Source of the DNA: Butyrivibrio sp. LB2008
Lineage (GTDB): Bacteria > Bacillota > Clostridia > Lachnospirales > Lachnospiraceae
Reading direction: 5' to 3'
Assembly: GCF_000621565.1 (NCBI RefSeq)
Contig: NZ_KK211305.1
Coordinates: 280,258-344,257, forward strand
Length of the DNA: 64,000 nt
Position 1 is the first letter of the stretch. Each line of letters begins with the position of its first letter. A model generated the notes under the pieces. It did not search any database. It was given only the letters and a program-made list of their open reading frames with translations, and had not been told where the DNA came from. Positions 25,990 to 34,395 of this stretch are shown here, one piece after another. Made by a program: the position numbers and the translations under genes.

Positions 25990-26508
25990 ATGTTTGAAAG
26001 TTACTTTCCGGCGGCACATGTGAAAAGTGTTTTTAACATTGATTATGCAAAACTGTACAGCCTGGGGATAAGGGGAATCATATTTGATATTGATAACACG
26101 CTTGTTCACCACGGCGATGATGCAACAGAAGAAATAGAAGAGTTATTTAAAAAGATTCATGCTGCGAATATAAAGACTGTTTTGCTTTCGGATAACAGTG
26201 AGGAGAGAGTTAAGCGCTTTGTGAGGAACATAGATACACCGTATGTATATTCTGCCAAAAAGCCGGCCTGCGAAGGGTATGAACGGGCGTTTGAACTTCT
26301 TGGAACAGAAAAAGATAACACGATCGCTGTCGGCGACCGGATATTTATAGATATTGTCGGTGCGAATTCTTTTGGCATCAGATCTGTTCTTGTTGATTAC
26401 ATAAGACTGAAAAGATTTGAATGGTGCGGTTTTAAGAGAATCTTAGAAAAAATGATCTTGATAATATTCCATATTTCAAGAAAGCCGGCAAAAATAGATT
26501 TAGGGTAG
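25990..26508 (+). CDS. YqeG-family HAD phosphatase
   Basis: This 172-residue HAD IIIA phosphatase has motif I F-D-I-D-N-T-L-V near residues 33-40, motif II L-L-S-D-N, motif III K-K-P-A, and a late V-G-D-R-I-F-I-D-I-V-G-A-N. The N-terminal P-A-A-H-V-K-S-V-F is typical of YqeG. The Lys-Lys-Pro and Asp pairs are complete, so it should be active. It starts 11 nt after the previous stop; ATG 25990 is preferred over TTG 25984. Confidence 0.88.
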   Translation: MFESYFPAAHVKSVFNIDYAKLYSLGIRGIIFDIDNTLVHHGDDATEEIEELFKKIHAANIKTVLLSDNSEERVKRFVRNIDTPYVYSAKKPACEGYERAFELLGTEKDNTIAVGDRIFIDIVGANSFGIRSVLVDYIRLKRFEWCGFKRILEKMILIIFHISRKPAKIDLG

Positions 26509-26522
26509 GAGAAATACGTTCA

Positions 26523-27359
26523 GTGGGTGCTGAAAGTAAGAGAAAGCTTTTTTGCGAGCTATGTCCGTTTACGTACAAGCTTTCGTTACAAAAAAATATT
26601 TTTATACGTCACGTTAAGAATATGATGTCGAAGGAGAAGATGGCACATGAAATAAATGAGACGCCGTTTTCGCACCTTATCGCATCACACAGCTCGCATC
26701 TTATTAAACGAGGAAAAGGTATCGATCCCGTCACACAGCAGAATAAGGCACATAATATCCGCCTTGCCTGCATGAGTATGAACGGGCTTATCATACATCC
26801 CGGTGAGACATTTTCTTTTTGGAACAGAGTCGGAAACACTTCGGCAAAAAGAGGATATCGGGAAGGCAGAGTCATTATAAACGGCAAGCTTACGAAAGGC
26901 TATGGCGGAGGGCTCTGCAATTTGGCCAATACCATCAACAGGGCAGTTCTGCAAAGCCCTTTGACCGACACGGAATTCCACAGACATTCGGATGCGCTTG
27001 CTCCTGATGAGGGAAAACGCATACCGTTGAACGCCGGTACGTCTGTAAGTTATAATTATATAGATTACAGATTTAGAAATGACACAGATGAAGATGTACA
27101 GCTTCTTGTATGGTGTGATGAAGAGAATCTCTACAGTGAGATTCGCAGTAATAAGGAATTTCCAAATTACTACGGGTTGTCTGAAGAAGGACATCATTTT
27201 ACCAAAGAGGGCGATAAATATTACCGGATCTCCAAGATTTATAAGGATACCTATGACAGGGCATCCGGAGATATGGTAAAGCATGAGCTCATCATCGACA
27301 ACCGGTCGGAAGTGTTCTTCGATCCGAGTCTTATACCCGAGGAAATGCTCAGGGCATAA
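26523..27359 (+). CDS. VanW family protein
   Basis: This 278-residue protein has a clear VanW domain: H-P-G-E-T-F-S-F-W-N-R-V-G near residues 90-102, G-Y-R-E-G-R-V-I-I-N-G-K, and G-Y-G-G-G-L-C-N-L-A-N-T-I-N-R-A near 128-143. VanW occurs in some vancomycin-resistance clusters, but its role is not established and most homologues are unrelated to resistance. No vanA/B-type ligase is nearby. The start is GTG 26523. Confidence 0.85.
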   Translation: MGAESKRKLFCELCPFTYKLSLQKNIFIRHVKNMMSKEKMAHEINETPFSHLIASHSSHLIKRGKGIDPVTQQNKAHNIRLACMSMNGLIIHPGETFSFWNRVGNTSAKRGYREGRVIINGKLTKGYGGGLCNLANTINRAVLQSPLTDTEFHRHSDALAPDEGKRIPLNAGTSVSYNYIDYRFRNDTDEDVQLLVWCDEENLYSEIRSNKEFPNYYGLSEEGHHFTKEGDKYYRISKIYKDTYDRASGDMVKHELIIDNRSEVFFDPSLIPEEMLRA

Positions 27360-27401
27360 TGATTCACCGTGTCAAAAATGGTAAAAAGGCGGAATTATAT
27401 C

Positions 27402-28670
27402 ATGAAGAATATTACAGAAAAAATGCTTAAGTTTATTGACGAGTCACCTACATGTTTTCACGTAGTCGACAATCTTAAGAAAGAACTTGCCGGCAGAGGA
27501 TATGCAGAACTTAAGGAGACTGATGAGTGGGAACTTAAGCCCGGAAAATTTTTTGTTACAAGGAATGATTCTTCAATAATTTCATTCAGGATTCCCGATA
27601 AGGATTTTAAAGGTTTTTATCTGATCGCAAGTCACAGTGATTCTCCTTCTTTTAAGATAAAAGAGAATCCTGAGATGGAAGAGATATCGACGTATGTCAG
27701 ATTAAATACTGAGAAGTACGGAGGAATGCTCTGTGCACCTTGGTTTGACAGACCGCTTTCTGTTGCGGGAAGACTGATCGTAAGAGACAAAAAGGGAGGC
27801 TTTGTTTCAAAGCTTGTAAATGTGGACAGAGATCTTTTGATGATCCCTTCACTTGCAATACATATGAATCGCGATGCGAACAATGCTGCGAAGTATAATC
27901 CGCAGAGCGACTGCCTGCCGCTGTTTGGAGACGGAAGCTCAAAAGGCAGATTTTTTGAAATTGTAGCGGAAGCTGCGGGGGTAAAAAAGGAAGATATCTT
28001 AAGCCACGATCTCTTTTTATATAACAGGGTAAAACCTACATTCTGGGGCGCAAACAACGAGTATATCGCAAGTTCAAGGCTTGACGATCAGGAGTGTGTA
28101 TATACCACGTTTGAGGGATTCTTGGAGGCAAAAGATTCTGATAATGCGGTTCTTCACTGTGTTTTTGACAATGAAGAGGTAGGAAGCGGAACAAAGCAGG
28201 GAGCTGATTCTACTTTCTTAAAGGACACACTGGTCAGAATAAATGAAGGTCTTGGAAGATCAAAACAGCAATACTATACTGCTGTCGCAAACAGTTTTAT
28301 GATCTCTGCCGACAATGCACATGCGGTGCATCCTAACTACAAGGAGAAGGCAGATCCGGTGAACAGGCCGGTAATGAACGGCGGTATCGTTATTAAATAT
28401 AACGCAAATCAGAAATATACAACGGATGCGGTATCCGCAGCCACATTTAAACTTATATGCGAGAAGGCAGATGTTCCGTATCAGACATTTACCAATCGCT
28501 CTGATATTCCCGGAGGATCGACACTTGGGAATATCTCGACAGCGCAGGTTTCCATTAATACTGTTGACATAGGACTTGCTCAGCTTGCTATGCATTCGCC
28601 CTATGAATCTGCGGGAAGCCGTGACCCCGAGTATCTTGCAGGGGTATCAAAAACATTTTACGAGAGCTGA
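27402..28670 (+). CDS. M18-family aminopeptidase
   Basis: This 422-residue zinc peptidase has the M18 (aspartyl aminopeptidase-like) layout: S-P-T-C-F-H-V-V-D at the N-terminus, I-A-S-H-S-D-S-P-S-F-K-I-K with a zinc-ligand His near residue 79, S-R-L-D-D-Q-E, and C-V-F-D-N-E-E-V-G-S-G-T-K-Q-G-A with the catalytic glutamates. ATG 27402 follows AAGGCGG; the in-frame GTG at 27369 lacks a site. It probably trims peptides in the cytoplasm. Confidence 0.9.
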   Translation: MKNITEKMLKFIDESPTCFHVVDNLKKELAGRGYAELKETDEWELKPGKFFVTRNDSSIISFRIPDKDFKGFYLIASHSDSPSFKIKENPEMEEISTYVRLNTEKYGGMLCAPWFDRPLSVAGRLIVRDKKGGFVSKLVNVDRDLLMIPSLAIHMNRDANNAAKYNPQSDCLPLFGDGSSKGRFFEIVAEAAGVKKEDILSHDLFLYNRVKPTFWGANNEYIASSRLDDQECVYTTFEGFLEAKDSDNAVLHCVFDNEEVGSGTKQGADSTFLKDTLVRINEGLGRSKQQYYTAVANSFMISADNAHAVHPNYKEKADPVNRPVMNGGIVIKYNANQKYTTDAVSAATFKLICEKADVPYQTFTNRSDIPGGSTLGNISTAQVSINTVDIGLAQLAMHSPYESAGSRDPEYLAGVSKTFYES

Positions 28671-28700
28671 TGAATTATCATCGGACGAAGGAAGGAATAG

Positions 28701-29963
28701 ATGGGACTTTTTAAGAGATTAGGGGGCAAAAAAGATAAGGAGCTTCATCCCGAGCAGATTGGAGAAGAAATTAGAAAGGCCAGAGAAAAGGAGCTTGAGA
28801 CTGTGAGAAGAGCTCACGCCGATCTTGAATGGCCTACAATACCTAAGATCAATAACGTGAACATGCCCGGTGTAGAGGCGTGCCTTGCTGAGACAGTGCC
28901 TATAGACCGCAAGGATGTGATCGGACAGATCATATATGAGGATGATGTTTCGATAGACGAACTTCGAGAGCTGAACGATCAGGAGCTTTTGTTTGTTCTG
29001 ACTACTTTTGATGAATTCGACAGAGAAGAACCTATACCTGACTACGAGAGAAACAGAAGAAAAGTTTATAACGAAGTAATACGAAGGATCAGGGATGCCA
29101 AGATCTTATATGTTATCTACGACAAGACAACGGGATATCCGTTTATAGATCATGGTCACGGTCTTCTGTATTTTAGTAAAGAAATGGCGGAAGAGGCTGC
29201 AGAACTCTATATCAAGCAGTACCGTCAGGTTATGGTAAAAGAGATACAGGTTGAGCCTGAGCAGGAAGAGAGCACAAACAGAAGGGGATATTTCGATTTC
29301 CTTTACTGCATAGGTTTCGAGGATCTGATAATCGATAACGGCGCATACAGAGTGAAGTTTAAGAGAGATGAGATCACGGCGGCTCTTGGAGAATGGAACG
29401 GTGTGAAAAAAGATGCTCCTATCAATCCACAGCTTTCTTTCTCGATGCTTGATATGCTTGAAGAACGCAGATGGCCCGTAAAATATGAGAAGAGAGATGA
29501 GATTCTCGCACTTAAAGAAAAGAGGATGCTCGGAAATCTTTTTAACGGAAAGTTCATCGTTCCCATGCAGTATGAGGGACGTGCCGAAAAGACTGAGAAC
29601 GGCAGAGTGAGAATGGGAAAAGATACGAAGTTTACGTTCTTTATGGTAAAAACTGCCGATGATAAGATATTCATGCCGGTATTTACGGACGGTTTCGAGT
29701 TTAGCAAGATGAAGCTCGGACACGAGTGGAACGCTGCAGTATTTTCTTTCAGCGATATTGCAAGATTTATCCGGGATAAGGACGGCGTGGCTATTAATCC
29801 CGCAGGACACAGGATCTTTATGCCAAAGGAGCAGATTATTGCCATAGACAGTGCCAACAGGGCGTACAGGGAGACCAAGGCTCAGCAGCAGAAGAAACAG
29901 ACCGGAGATGATGCGGTGAGCAGAGCTGTCAACGGCGCTATGGCTCATATGGAAAATAATTAA
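28701..29963 (+). CDS. SseB-domain protein, function unknown
   Basis: This 420-residue cytoplasmic protein has a basic, Glu-rich helical start. The C-terminal part (about 265-390) resembles the SseB N-terminal domain: F-F-M-V-K-T-A-D-D-K-I-F-M-P-V-F-T-D-G-F-E-F-S-K, then A-I-N-P-A-G-H-R-I-F-M-P. An upstream segment (about 85-250) may hold a second, degenerate copy. AAGGAAGG precedes the ATG and a strong terminator follows. Confidence 0.65.
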   Translation: MGLFKRLGGKKDKELHPEQIGEEIRKAREKELETVRRAHADLEWPTIPKINNVNMPGVEACLAETVPIDRKDVIGQIIYEDDVSIDELRELNDQELLFVLTTFDEFDREEPIPDYERNRRKVYNEVIRRIRDAKILYVIYDKTTGYPFIDHGHGLLYFSKEMAEEAAELYIKQYRQVMVKEIQVEPEQEESTNRRGYFDFLYCIGFEDLIIDNGAYRVKFKRDEITAALGEWNGVKKDAPINPQLSFSMLDMLEERRWPVKYEKRDEILALKEKRMLGNLFNGKFIVPMQYEGRAEKTENGRVRMGKDTKFTFFMVKTADDKIFMPVFTDGFEFSKMKLGHEWNAAVFSFSDIARFIRDKDGVAINPAGHRIFMPKEQIIAIDSANRAYRETKAQQQKKQTGDDAVSRAVNGAMAHMENN

Positions 29964-29992
29964 GAAAAACATAATAAAAATTTATTAAATCA

Positions 29993-30045
29993 GTATGCCA
30001 AGACGATGTTGAATGATTAAGCGTTGTCTTGGCATACGTTATTTT
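29993..30045 (+). terminator. terminator after SseB-domain gene
   Basis: GTATGCCAAGACGATG pairs with CGTTGTCTTGGCATAC around a 14-nt loop and is followed by TTATTTTG. Confidence 0.78.
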
Positions 30046-30068
30046 GTGAGTCAGCGAATAATAAAGGC

Positions 30069-30097
30069 TTGTTAATATACGAATAATGGTCTAAAAT
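30069..30097 (+). promoter_or_regulatory. sigma-A promoter for the CheX-like/CheY pair
   Basis: TTGTTA-N17-TAAAAT lies 47 nt before the start codon. No sigma-28 match is present, so this chemotaxis-like pair is probably not under flagellar control. Confidence 0.5.
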
Positions 30098-30143
30098 GGT
30101 ACTGTAAGTTATCAATAAATTTTTATGTATAGGAGCTACAGCA

Positions 30144-31037
30144 ATGTTCGATCGTCTAATTGGTGTATATTTGGTAGAGAAAGGCTTACTTGAAAAGAGT
30201 CAGCTCGAAGAGGCATATCAGATACAAGAATCCAATTGCGCTAAGCTGGGAGTTATAGCTGTTGCAGAGAAGCTAATGACTATTGCCCAGGCTGAACAAG
30301 TAAATGCCATGCAGGCATCTATGGATAAGCGCTTTGGTGATATTGCCATCGAGCGTGGGTACTTGACAGAGGCCCAGGTTAGCCGTCTTGTGGAATTGCA
30401 GGGAAATCCGTATCTTGCTTTCATTCAGGCACTTACGGATATGGGATGCATTTCTATGAGTAAGTTGGCTGAGGTTGAGGAAGAGTATCAGAAGCTTCAC
30501 GGATTTACAGAGTCAGATATGGCTACATTGAAGTCCGGTGATGTTGAGAAAATCGTACCTCTTTTCCTTGAGACAGAAGACCCGATATACAGAGGTATGT
30601 TTTCCATGGGTATCAAAAACATGTACAGACTTGTGGATAGTCATGTTTATGTTGGAAAGGCGTACAAAACCAATAATCTTAAGGATGAAGTCCTTGGTTA
30701 TCAGAAATTCCACGGTGATCAGAATGCGTTTGTAGGCATCTCGGGCAACTATGAAGATGTTCAGAGAATGGCTAAGGCGTATACTAAGGAAGAGTTTATA
30801 GAAACAAAAGAAGATGCGCTTGACGCAGTTTGTGAACTTATAAATTGTATTAATGGTTTATATGTAACAGAGCAGAGTAAGAATTCTAAGTTTATCGAGC
30901 TTGAGCCACCCGGATTCAGTGTTACAGAATCTGAGACAAGCTGTGATGAGATCATGGTAATGCCTGTTTACATTTGCGGCGGAGAAGTAAAATATCTCAT
31001 TGCCATTTCAAAAGATATAAAAATTACGACCAAGTAA
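30144..31037 (+). CDS. CheX-like protein with MshEN-like N-terminal repeats
   Basis: The C-terminal domain (about residues 125-297) resembles the chemotaxis phosphatase CheX and contains its E-x-x-N signature as Glu231-Leu-Ile-Asn234. The first 95 residues contain three repeats of the MshEN/GspE-N type (L-I-G-V-Y-L-V-E-K-G-L-L, K-L-G-V-I-A-V-A-E-K-L-M, R-F-G-D-I-A-I-E-R-G-Y-L), each followed by an A/V-rich helix ending in Q. MshEN domains can bind cyclic di-GMP. The gene is coupled to a CheY-type regulator 22 nt downstream, the likely substrate of the phosphatase. The combination is inferred. Confidence 0.68.
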   Translation: MFDRLIGVYLVEKGLLEKSQLEEAYQIQESNCAKLGVIAVAEKLMTIAQAEQVNAMQASMDKRFGDIAIERGYLTEAQVSRLVELQGNPYLAFIQALTDMGCISMSKLAEVEEEYQKLHGFTESDMATLKSGDVEKIVPLFLETEDPIYRGMFSMGIKNMYRLVDSHVYVGKAYKTNNLKDEVLGYQKFHGDQNAFVGISGNYEDVQRMAKAYTKEEFIETKEDALDAVCELINCINGLYVTEQSKNSKFIELEPPGFSVTESETSCDEIMVMPVYICGGEVKYLIAISKDIKITTK

Positions 31038-31059
31038 TAGGTTGGAGGACTATAAGAAA

Positions 31060-31416
31060 ATGAAGAACGTTTTAATTGTTGATGATTCAAGAACTTCCAG
31101 AAGGGTTCTGAGAGATATATTGGAGAGAGCAGGATATACAATAGTTGGAGAGGCTGTCAACGGACAGGAAGGCTTCGATGAGTATATGAAACTTAAGCCC
31201 GATGTCGTTACAATGGATATCACTATGCCTGTTCTTGACGGTATCGATTCACTCAAACTTATCAGAGAAGCTGATCCCAACGCTAAGGTTGTTATGATCA
31301 CAGCTGCAGGACAGAAACATAAGATGATGGAAGCGGTTAAGCTCGGAGCTGCTGAGTTTGTCGCAAAGCCTTTTGTTGAAGAGTCTGTTATTGATGCAAT
31401 TTCACGTTGCTGCTAA
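31060..31416 (+). CDS. CheY-like single-domain response regulator
   Basis: This is a stand-alone 118-residue receiver domain. The acidic pair D-D (residues 8-9), phospho-acceptor Asp53 in V-T-M-D-I-T-M-P, Thr81 in I-T-A-A-G and Lys103 in A-K-P-F are all present, so it should be phosphorylatable. ATG 31060 is preceded by GGAGG at 31044-31048. It has no output domain and would act by protein binding. The CheX-like gene just before it probably removes its phosphate. Confidence 0.9.
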   Translation: MKNVLIVDDSRTSRRVLRDILERAGYTIVGEAVNGQEGFDEYMKLKPDVVTMDITMPVLDGIDSLKLIREADPNAKVVMITAAGQKHKMMEAVKLGAAEFVAKPFVEESVIDAISRCC

Positions 31417-31438
31417 TATTTTATTCAACATGATTCAT

Positions 31439-31475
31439 ATGCGCTGCTCAATGATTTGAGCGGCGTATTTTTTAT
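31439..31475 (+). terminator. terminator after CheY-like gene
   Basis: ATGCGCTGCTCAA pairs with TTGAGCGGCGTAT around a 4-nt loop, followed by a T run. Confidence 0.8.
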
Positions 31476-31603
31476 TTGATAGGAAATTCCTATCAAATAA
31501 AAAACGCTCCGCTATGGATTGTGCAGAGCACTTGCCGAGGTATTTTCGAGGCTAGTGCGAGCCATGGGGATACACTTAGCGAGGTTTTTTCGAGCTTAGT
31601 GTA
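31471..31603 (+). repeat. cluster of dispersed hairpin repeats
   Basis: A perfect palindrome (ATTTGATAGGAA and complement around one base) is followed by the dispersed motif ACGCTCCGCTATGGAT. Two hairpins of the CACTT-GCNGAGG/CGAG-NCTAGTG type follow, at 31528-31558 and 31572-31603. The first two elements repeat the layout at 9923-9969. The last two match the hairpin found in the butyrate operon gaps. Confidence 0.7.
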
Positions 31604-31651
31604 TATCCCAATCTAGTCTGTAGTATCATATATTTATAAGGAGGTGAGCCC

Positions 31652-32377
31652 GTGAACAGAAAAGTTCTTATAACCGGTGCATCAAGAGGAATAGGAAAAG
31701 CAATTGCTGAAGCATTTGCCGCTATGGGGGATGAACTTTTTTTGACCTGCAAGCAGAGTGAAAAAGAACTGGCCGGCTTTGCCGAACATCTTCGAAAAGA
31801 GTATGGGGTTGAATGCAGCAGTTTCAAATGCGATGCCGCCGACTATGACTCTGTGAGTGATCTTTTTGCAAGGAAGATAAAAGATATAGATATAGTTATA
31901 AATAATGCGGGGATAGCGCACATAGGACTTCTTACGGATATGAGCGTCGCTGACTGGCGGAAAGTCATGAGTACCAATCTCGACTCAGTTTTTTTTACAT
32001 GTAAATCGGCTGCGACTGTCATGTTGAGAAAACATTGTGGTAAGATAATAAACATAACTTCTGTGTGGGGATCTGTCGGAGCATCCTGCGAGGTTGCATA
32101 TTCCGCATCGAAAGGCGGAGTGAATGCTTTCACCAAGGCACTGGCCAAAGAGCTTGCACCGAGCAACATCCAGGTTAATGCCATAGCCTGCGGAGTTATT
32201 GATACGGCTATGAACAGAGAACATTTGACAGAAGAGGATCTGAGCGCGCTTGAGGATGAGATACCCGCAGGAAGAATGGGTGAAGCTACAGAGGTAGCAA
32301 AGCTTGCGGTCATGCTCGCAGATTCGCCGGAATACATGACCGGACAGATTATAACCCTTGACGGAGGGTGGATTTAA
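31652..32377 (+). CDS. short-chain dehydrogenase, FabG-like
   Basis: This 241-residue SDR has the T-G-A-S-R-G-I-G nucleotide motif (residues 6-13), N-N-A-G near 85, the catalytic Ser in I-T-S-V-W-G-S and Y-S-A-S-K-G-G near 150. The spacing and C-terminal G-Q-I-I-T-L-D-G-G match 3-oxoacyl-ACP reductases. It is outside a fatty-acid cluster, so the substrate is uncertain. The start is GTG after AAGGAGGTGA, a very strong site. The next gene starts 14 nt after its stop. Confidence 0.85.
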   Translation: MNRKVLITGASRGIGKAIAEAFAAMGDELFLTCKQSEKELAGFAEHLRKEYGVECSSFKCDAADYDSVSDLFARKIKDIDIVINNAGIAHIGLLTDMSVADWRKVMSTNLDSVFFTCKSAATVMLRKHCGKIINITSVWGSVGASCEVAYSASKGGVNAFTKALAKELAPSNIQVNAIACGVIDTAMNREHLTEEDLSALEDEIPAGRMGEATEVAKLAVMLADSPEYMTGQIITLDGGWI

Positions 32378-32391
32378 GGTGGAGATATTTG

Positions 32392-33168
32392 ATGATTTTA
32401 TTTTTTGACATTGACGGAACTCTTTGGGATTACAAGAATTACATACCGGAGAGCACCAAAGAGGGAATAAGAAGAGCCAAAAAGAACGGACACAAGTGTT
32501 TTATCAATACCGGAAGAGCAAGATCTTTTGTAAGTAATAAAGAGCTGTTAGGAATAGGATTTGATGGGATAGTGTCAGCTTGCGGATGCATGATCGAGTA
32601 TGGCGGAAAGACTATCTATAACAGGCTTATCAGCAGGGAAGACGCCATTAGGACTGTTGAGACGACTAAACGTTATGGTTTTAAGCTGATTCTTGAAGGG
32701 CCTGATTATCTGTATATGGACAGAAAAGATTTTGAGGGCGATATGTACGGCGAAAAAGTAATGGCGGAGATGGGAGACAGGCTCCGCGGTATCACGGATA
32801 ACTGGGGAAACTGGCAGATAAACAAGCTGTCCTGCGTAACTACAGGATGTGATACAAAGAGCTGTTTTGCTGAGCTTGAAGATCTTTATGATTATATGAT
32901 CCATAACGCCGATGTTGTCGAGATGGTTCCGAAGGGCTTTAATAAAGGTACCGGAATAGAGAAAGTATGTGAGCTTTTGTCGGAGGATGTAAAGAACACT
33001 TTTGCTTTCGGAGACAGCATAAATGATATGGAGATGATTCAGACTGCCGGAACAGGTATAGCCATGGGCAGATGTGCGGATGAGATCGCGAATATAGCTG
33101 ATTTTGTCACAACTCACCTTGAGGACGACGGAATCTGGAATGCGCTCAAGAGATATGAGCTTTTATAA
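32392..33168 (+). CDS. HAD-family hydrolase, Cof type
   Basis: This 258-residue HAD hydrolase with a Cof-type cap has motif I F-F-D-I-D-G-T-L-W near the start, I-N-T-G-R-A, and the late N-K-G-T-G-I, F-G-D-S-I-N-D-M-E-M. The substrate is probably a sugar phosphate or nucleotide. ATG 32392 is preferred, with GGTGGAG upstream. It is followed directly by a strong terminator. Confidence 0.88.
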   Translation: MILFFDIDGTLWDYKNYIPESTKEGIRRAKKNGHKCFINTGRARSFVSNKELLGIGFDGIVSACGCMIEYGGKTIYNRLISREDAIRTVETTKRYGFKLILEGPDYLYMDRKDFEGDMYGEKVMAEMGDRLRGITDNWGNWQINKLSCVTTGCDTKSCFAELEDLYDYMIHNADVVEMVPKGFNKGTGIEKVCELLSEDVKNTFAFGDSINDMEMIQTAGTGIAMGRCADEIANIADFVTTHLEDDGIWNALKRYELL

Positions 33169-33202
33169 AAAATTAATTTTTATATTTGTGGAAATGATGA
33201 TA

Positions 33203-33235
33203 AGATTAGATTGTGCACAATCTAATCTTTTTTTC
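33203..33235 (+). terminator. perfect-palindrome terminator just before trxB
   Basis: AGATTAGATTGTG and its exact complement are joined directly and followed by seven T. It ends only 3 nt before the trxB ribosome binding site. Confidence 0.88.
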
Positions 33236-33250
33236 TAGGAGGACGATAAT

Positions 33251-34177
33251 ATGTATGATCTTATAATAATCGGTTCAGGCCCTGCAGGTCTTTCAGCAGC
33301 CGTATACGCTAAGAGAGCAGGTCTTAATATGCTCATAATAGAAAAAAATCCTGTGAGCGGAGGTCAGATAATAGATACATATGAAGTTGACAACTATCTG
33401 GGAATCCCGGGAGTCAACGGCTTTGATCTTGCAATGAAATTCAGGGAACATGCGGATAAGCTCGGGGCGGAATTCGCCGACGGAACCGTTACCGGAATAG
33501 AGAAGGTATCGGACAATGCCAAAGGAAAAGCTGTATATAAGGTAAATACCGATAATGGAAGCTATGAGACCCGTACGGTGATTATTGCATCGGGTGCGCA
33601 TCATTCCAAACTCGGCATTGTCGGAGAAGAGGAATATATAGGAAAGGGCGTTTCTTATTGTGCAACCTGCGATGGTGCCTTCTACAGAGGAAAAGTTGCA
33701 GCGGTTAACGGCGGCGGAGATGTTGCTGTTGAGGACGCTATCTTCCTTGCAAGATTCTGCGAGAAAGTTTATCTCATACACAGAAGAGACGAACTTCGTG
33801 CAGCCAAGATTCTTCAGAACGAATTGTTCGGTCTTGGTAATGTCGAGGTTATCTGGGACAGCGTTGTAAAAGAAATACAGGGTGAAGATAAGGTCACCAA
33901 TCTGAAGATTGAAAATGTTAAGGAAAAGAAAGAAAGTGACCTCAAGGTGGATGGTATATTTGTTGCAATCGGTATACATCCTACAACTGATAATTTTGCA
34001 GATATTGTCAAATGTGACGAAAACGGATATATAATCGCGGGCGAGGATTGTGCAACAAATGTACCAGGAATCTTTGTTGCCGGAGATTGCAGGAAGAAGA
34101 GACTTCGTCAAATTGTTACAGCAGTGGCAGATGGCGCAAATGCAGTAACTGCGGTGCAGGATTACCTAATACTGTAA
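33251..34177 (+). CDS. trxB: thioredoxin-disulfide reductase
   Basis: This 308-residue flavoprotein has FAD motif I-I-G-S-G-P-A-G-L-S-A-A, the redox pair Cys137-Ala-Thr-Cys140, a second nucleotide motif V-N-G-G-G-D-V-A-V-E, and T-N-V-P-G-I-F-V-A-G-D-C. The usual G-G-G-N-S-A is G-G-G-D-V-A here. AGGAGG precedes the ATG. No thioredoxin is adjacent. The terminator hairpin upstream leaves no room for a normal promoter, so it may be read through from 32392 or regulated by attenuation. Confidence 0.9.
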   Translation: MYDLIIIGSGPAGLSAAVYAKRAGLNMLIIEKNPVSGGQIIDTYEVDNYLGIPGVNGFDLAMKFREHADKLGAEFADGTVTGIEKVSDNAKGKAVYKVNTDNGSYETRTVIIASGAHHSKLGIVGEEEYIGKGVSYCATCDGAFYRGKVAAVNGGGDVAVEDAIFLARFCEKVYLIHRRDELRAAKILQNELFGLGNVEVIWDSVVKEIQGEDKVTNLKIENVKEKKESDLKVDGIFVAIGIHPTTDNFADIVKCDENGYIIAGEDCATNVPGIFVAGDCRKKRLRQIVTAVADGANAVTAVQDYLIL

Positions 34178-34323
34178 ATAAAGACGTTATATTCTAATAA
34201 TAGTGGAAATAAGAATTTTTTGTGAAAATTATCTACTGGTAATTTGGGTTGGAAATTTTTATTGTTGATTTTTTCCAGTGATACTCTGGGAATATTGAAT
34301 TTTTGGTGAACGTTTTGCAAAAG

Positions 34324-34352
34324 TTGACAAATGAGAGGAAATGTCGTATATT
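34324..34352 (+). promoter_or_regulatory. sigma-A promoter for NlpC/P60 gene
   Basis: TTGACA-N17-TATATT is a near-consensus housekeeping promoter, 44 nt before the TTG start. Confidence 0.75.
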
Positions 34353-34395
34353 TGTATGTGCGTAACAAAATTGTAACAAAGACCGGAGGTTTCTT

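Noticed and set aside
26523..27359. Vancomycin resistance from the vanW homologue
   Set aside because: No ligase, dehydrogenase or vanRS genes are nearby; VanW-family proteins are common in susceptible species.
29106..29972. Long minus-strand reading frame (288 codons)
   Set aside because: Antisense shadow of the SseB-domain gene, with no ribosome binding site or recognisable family.
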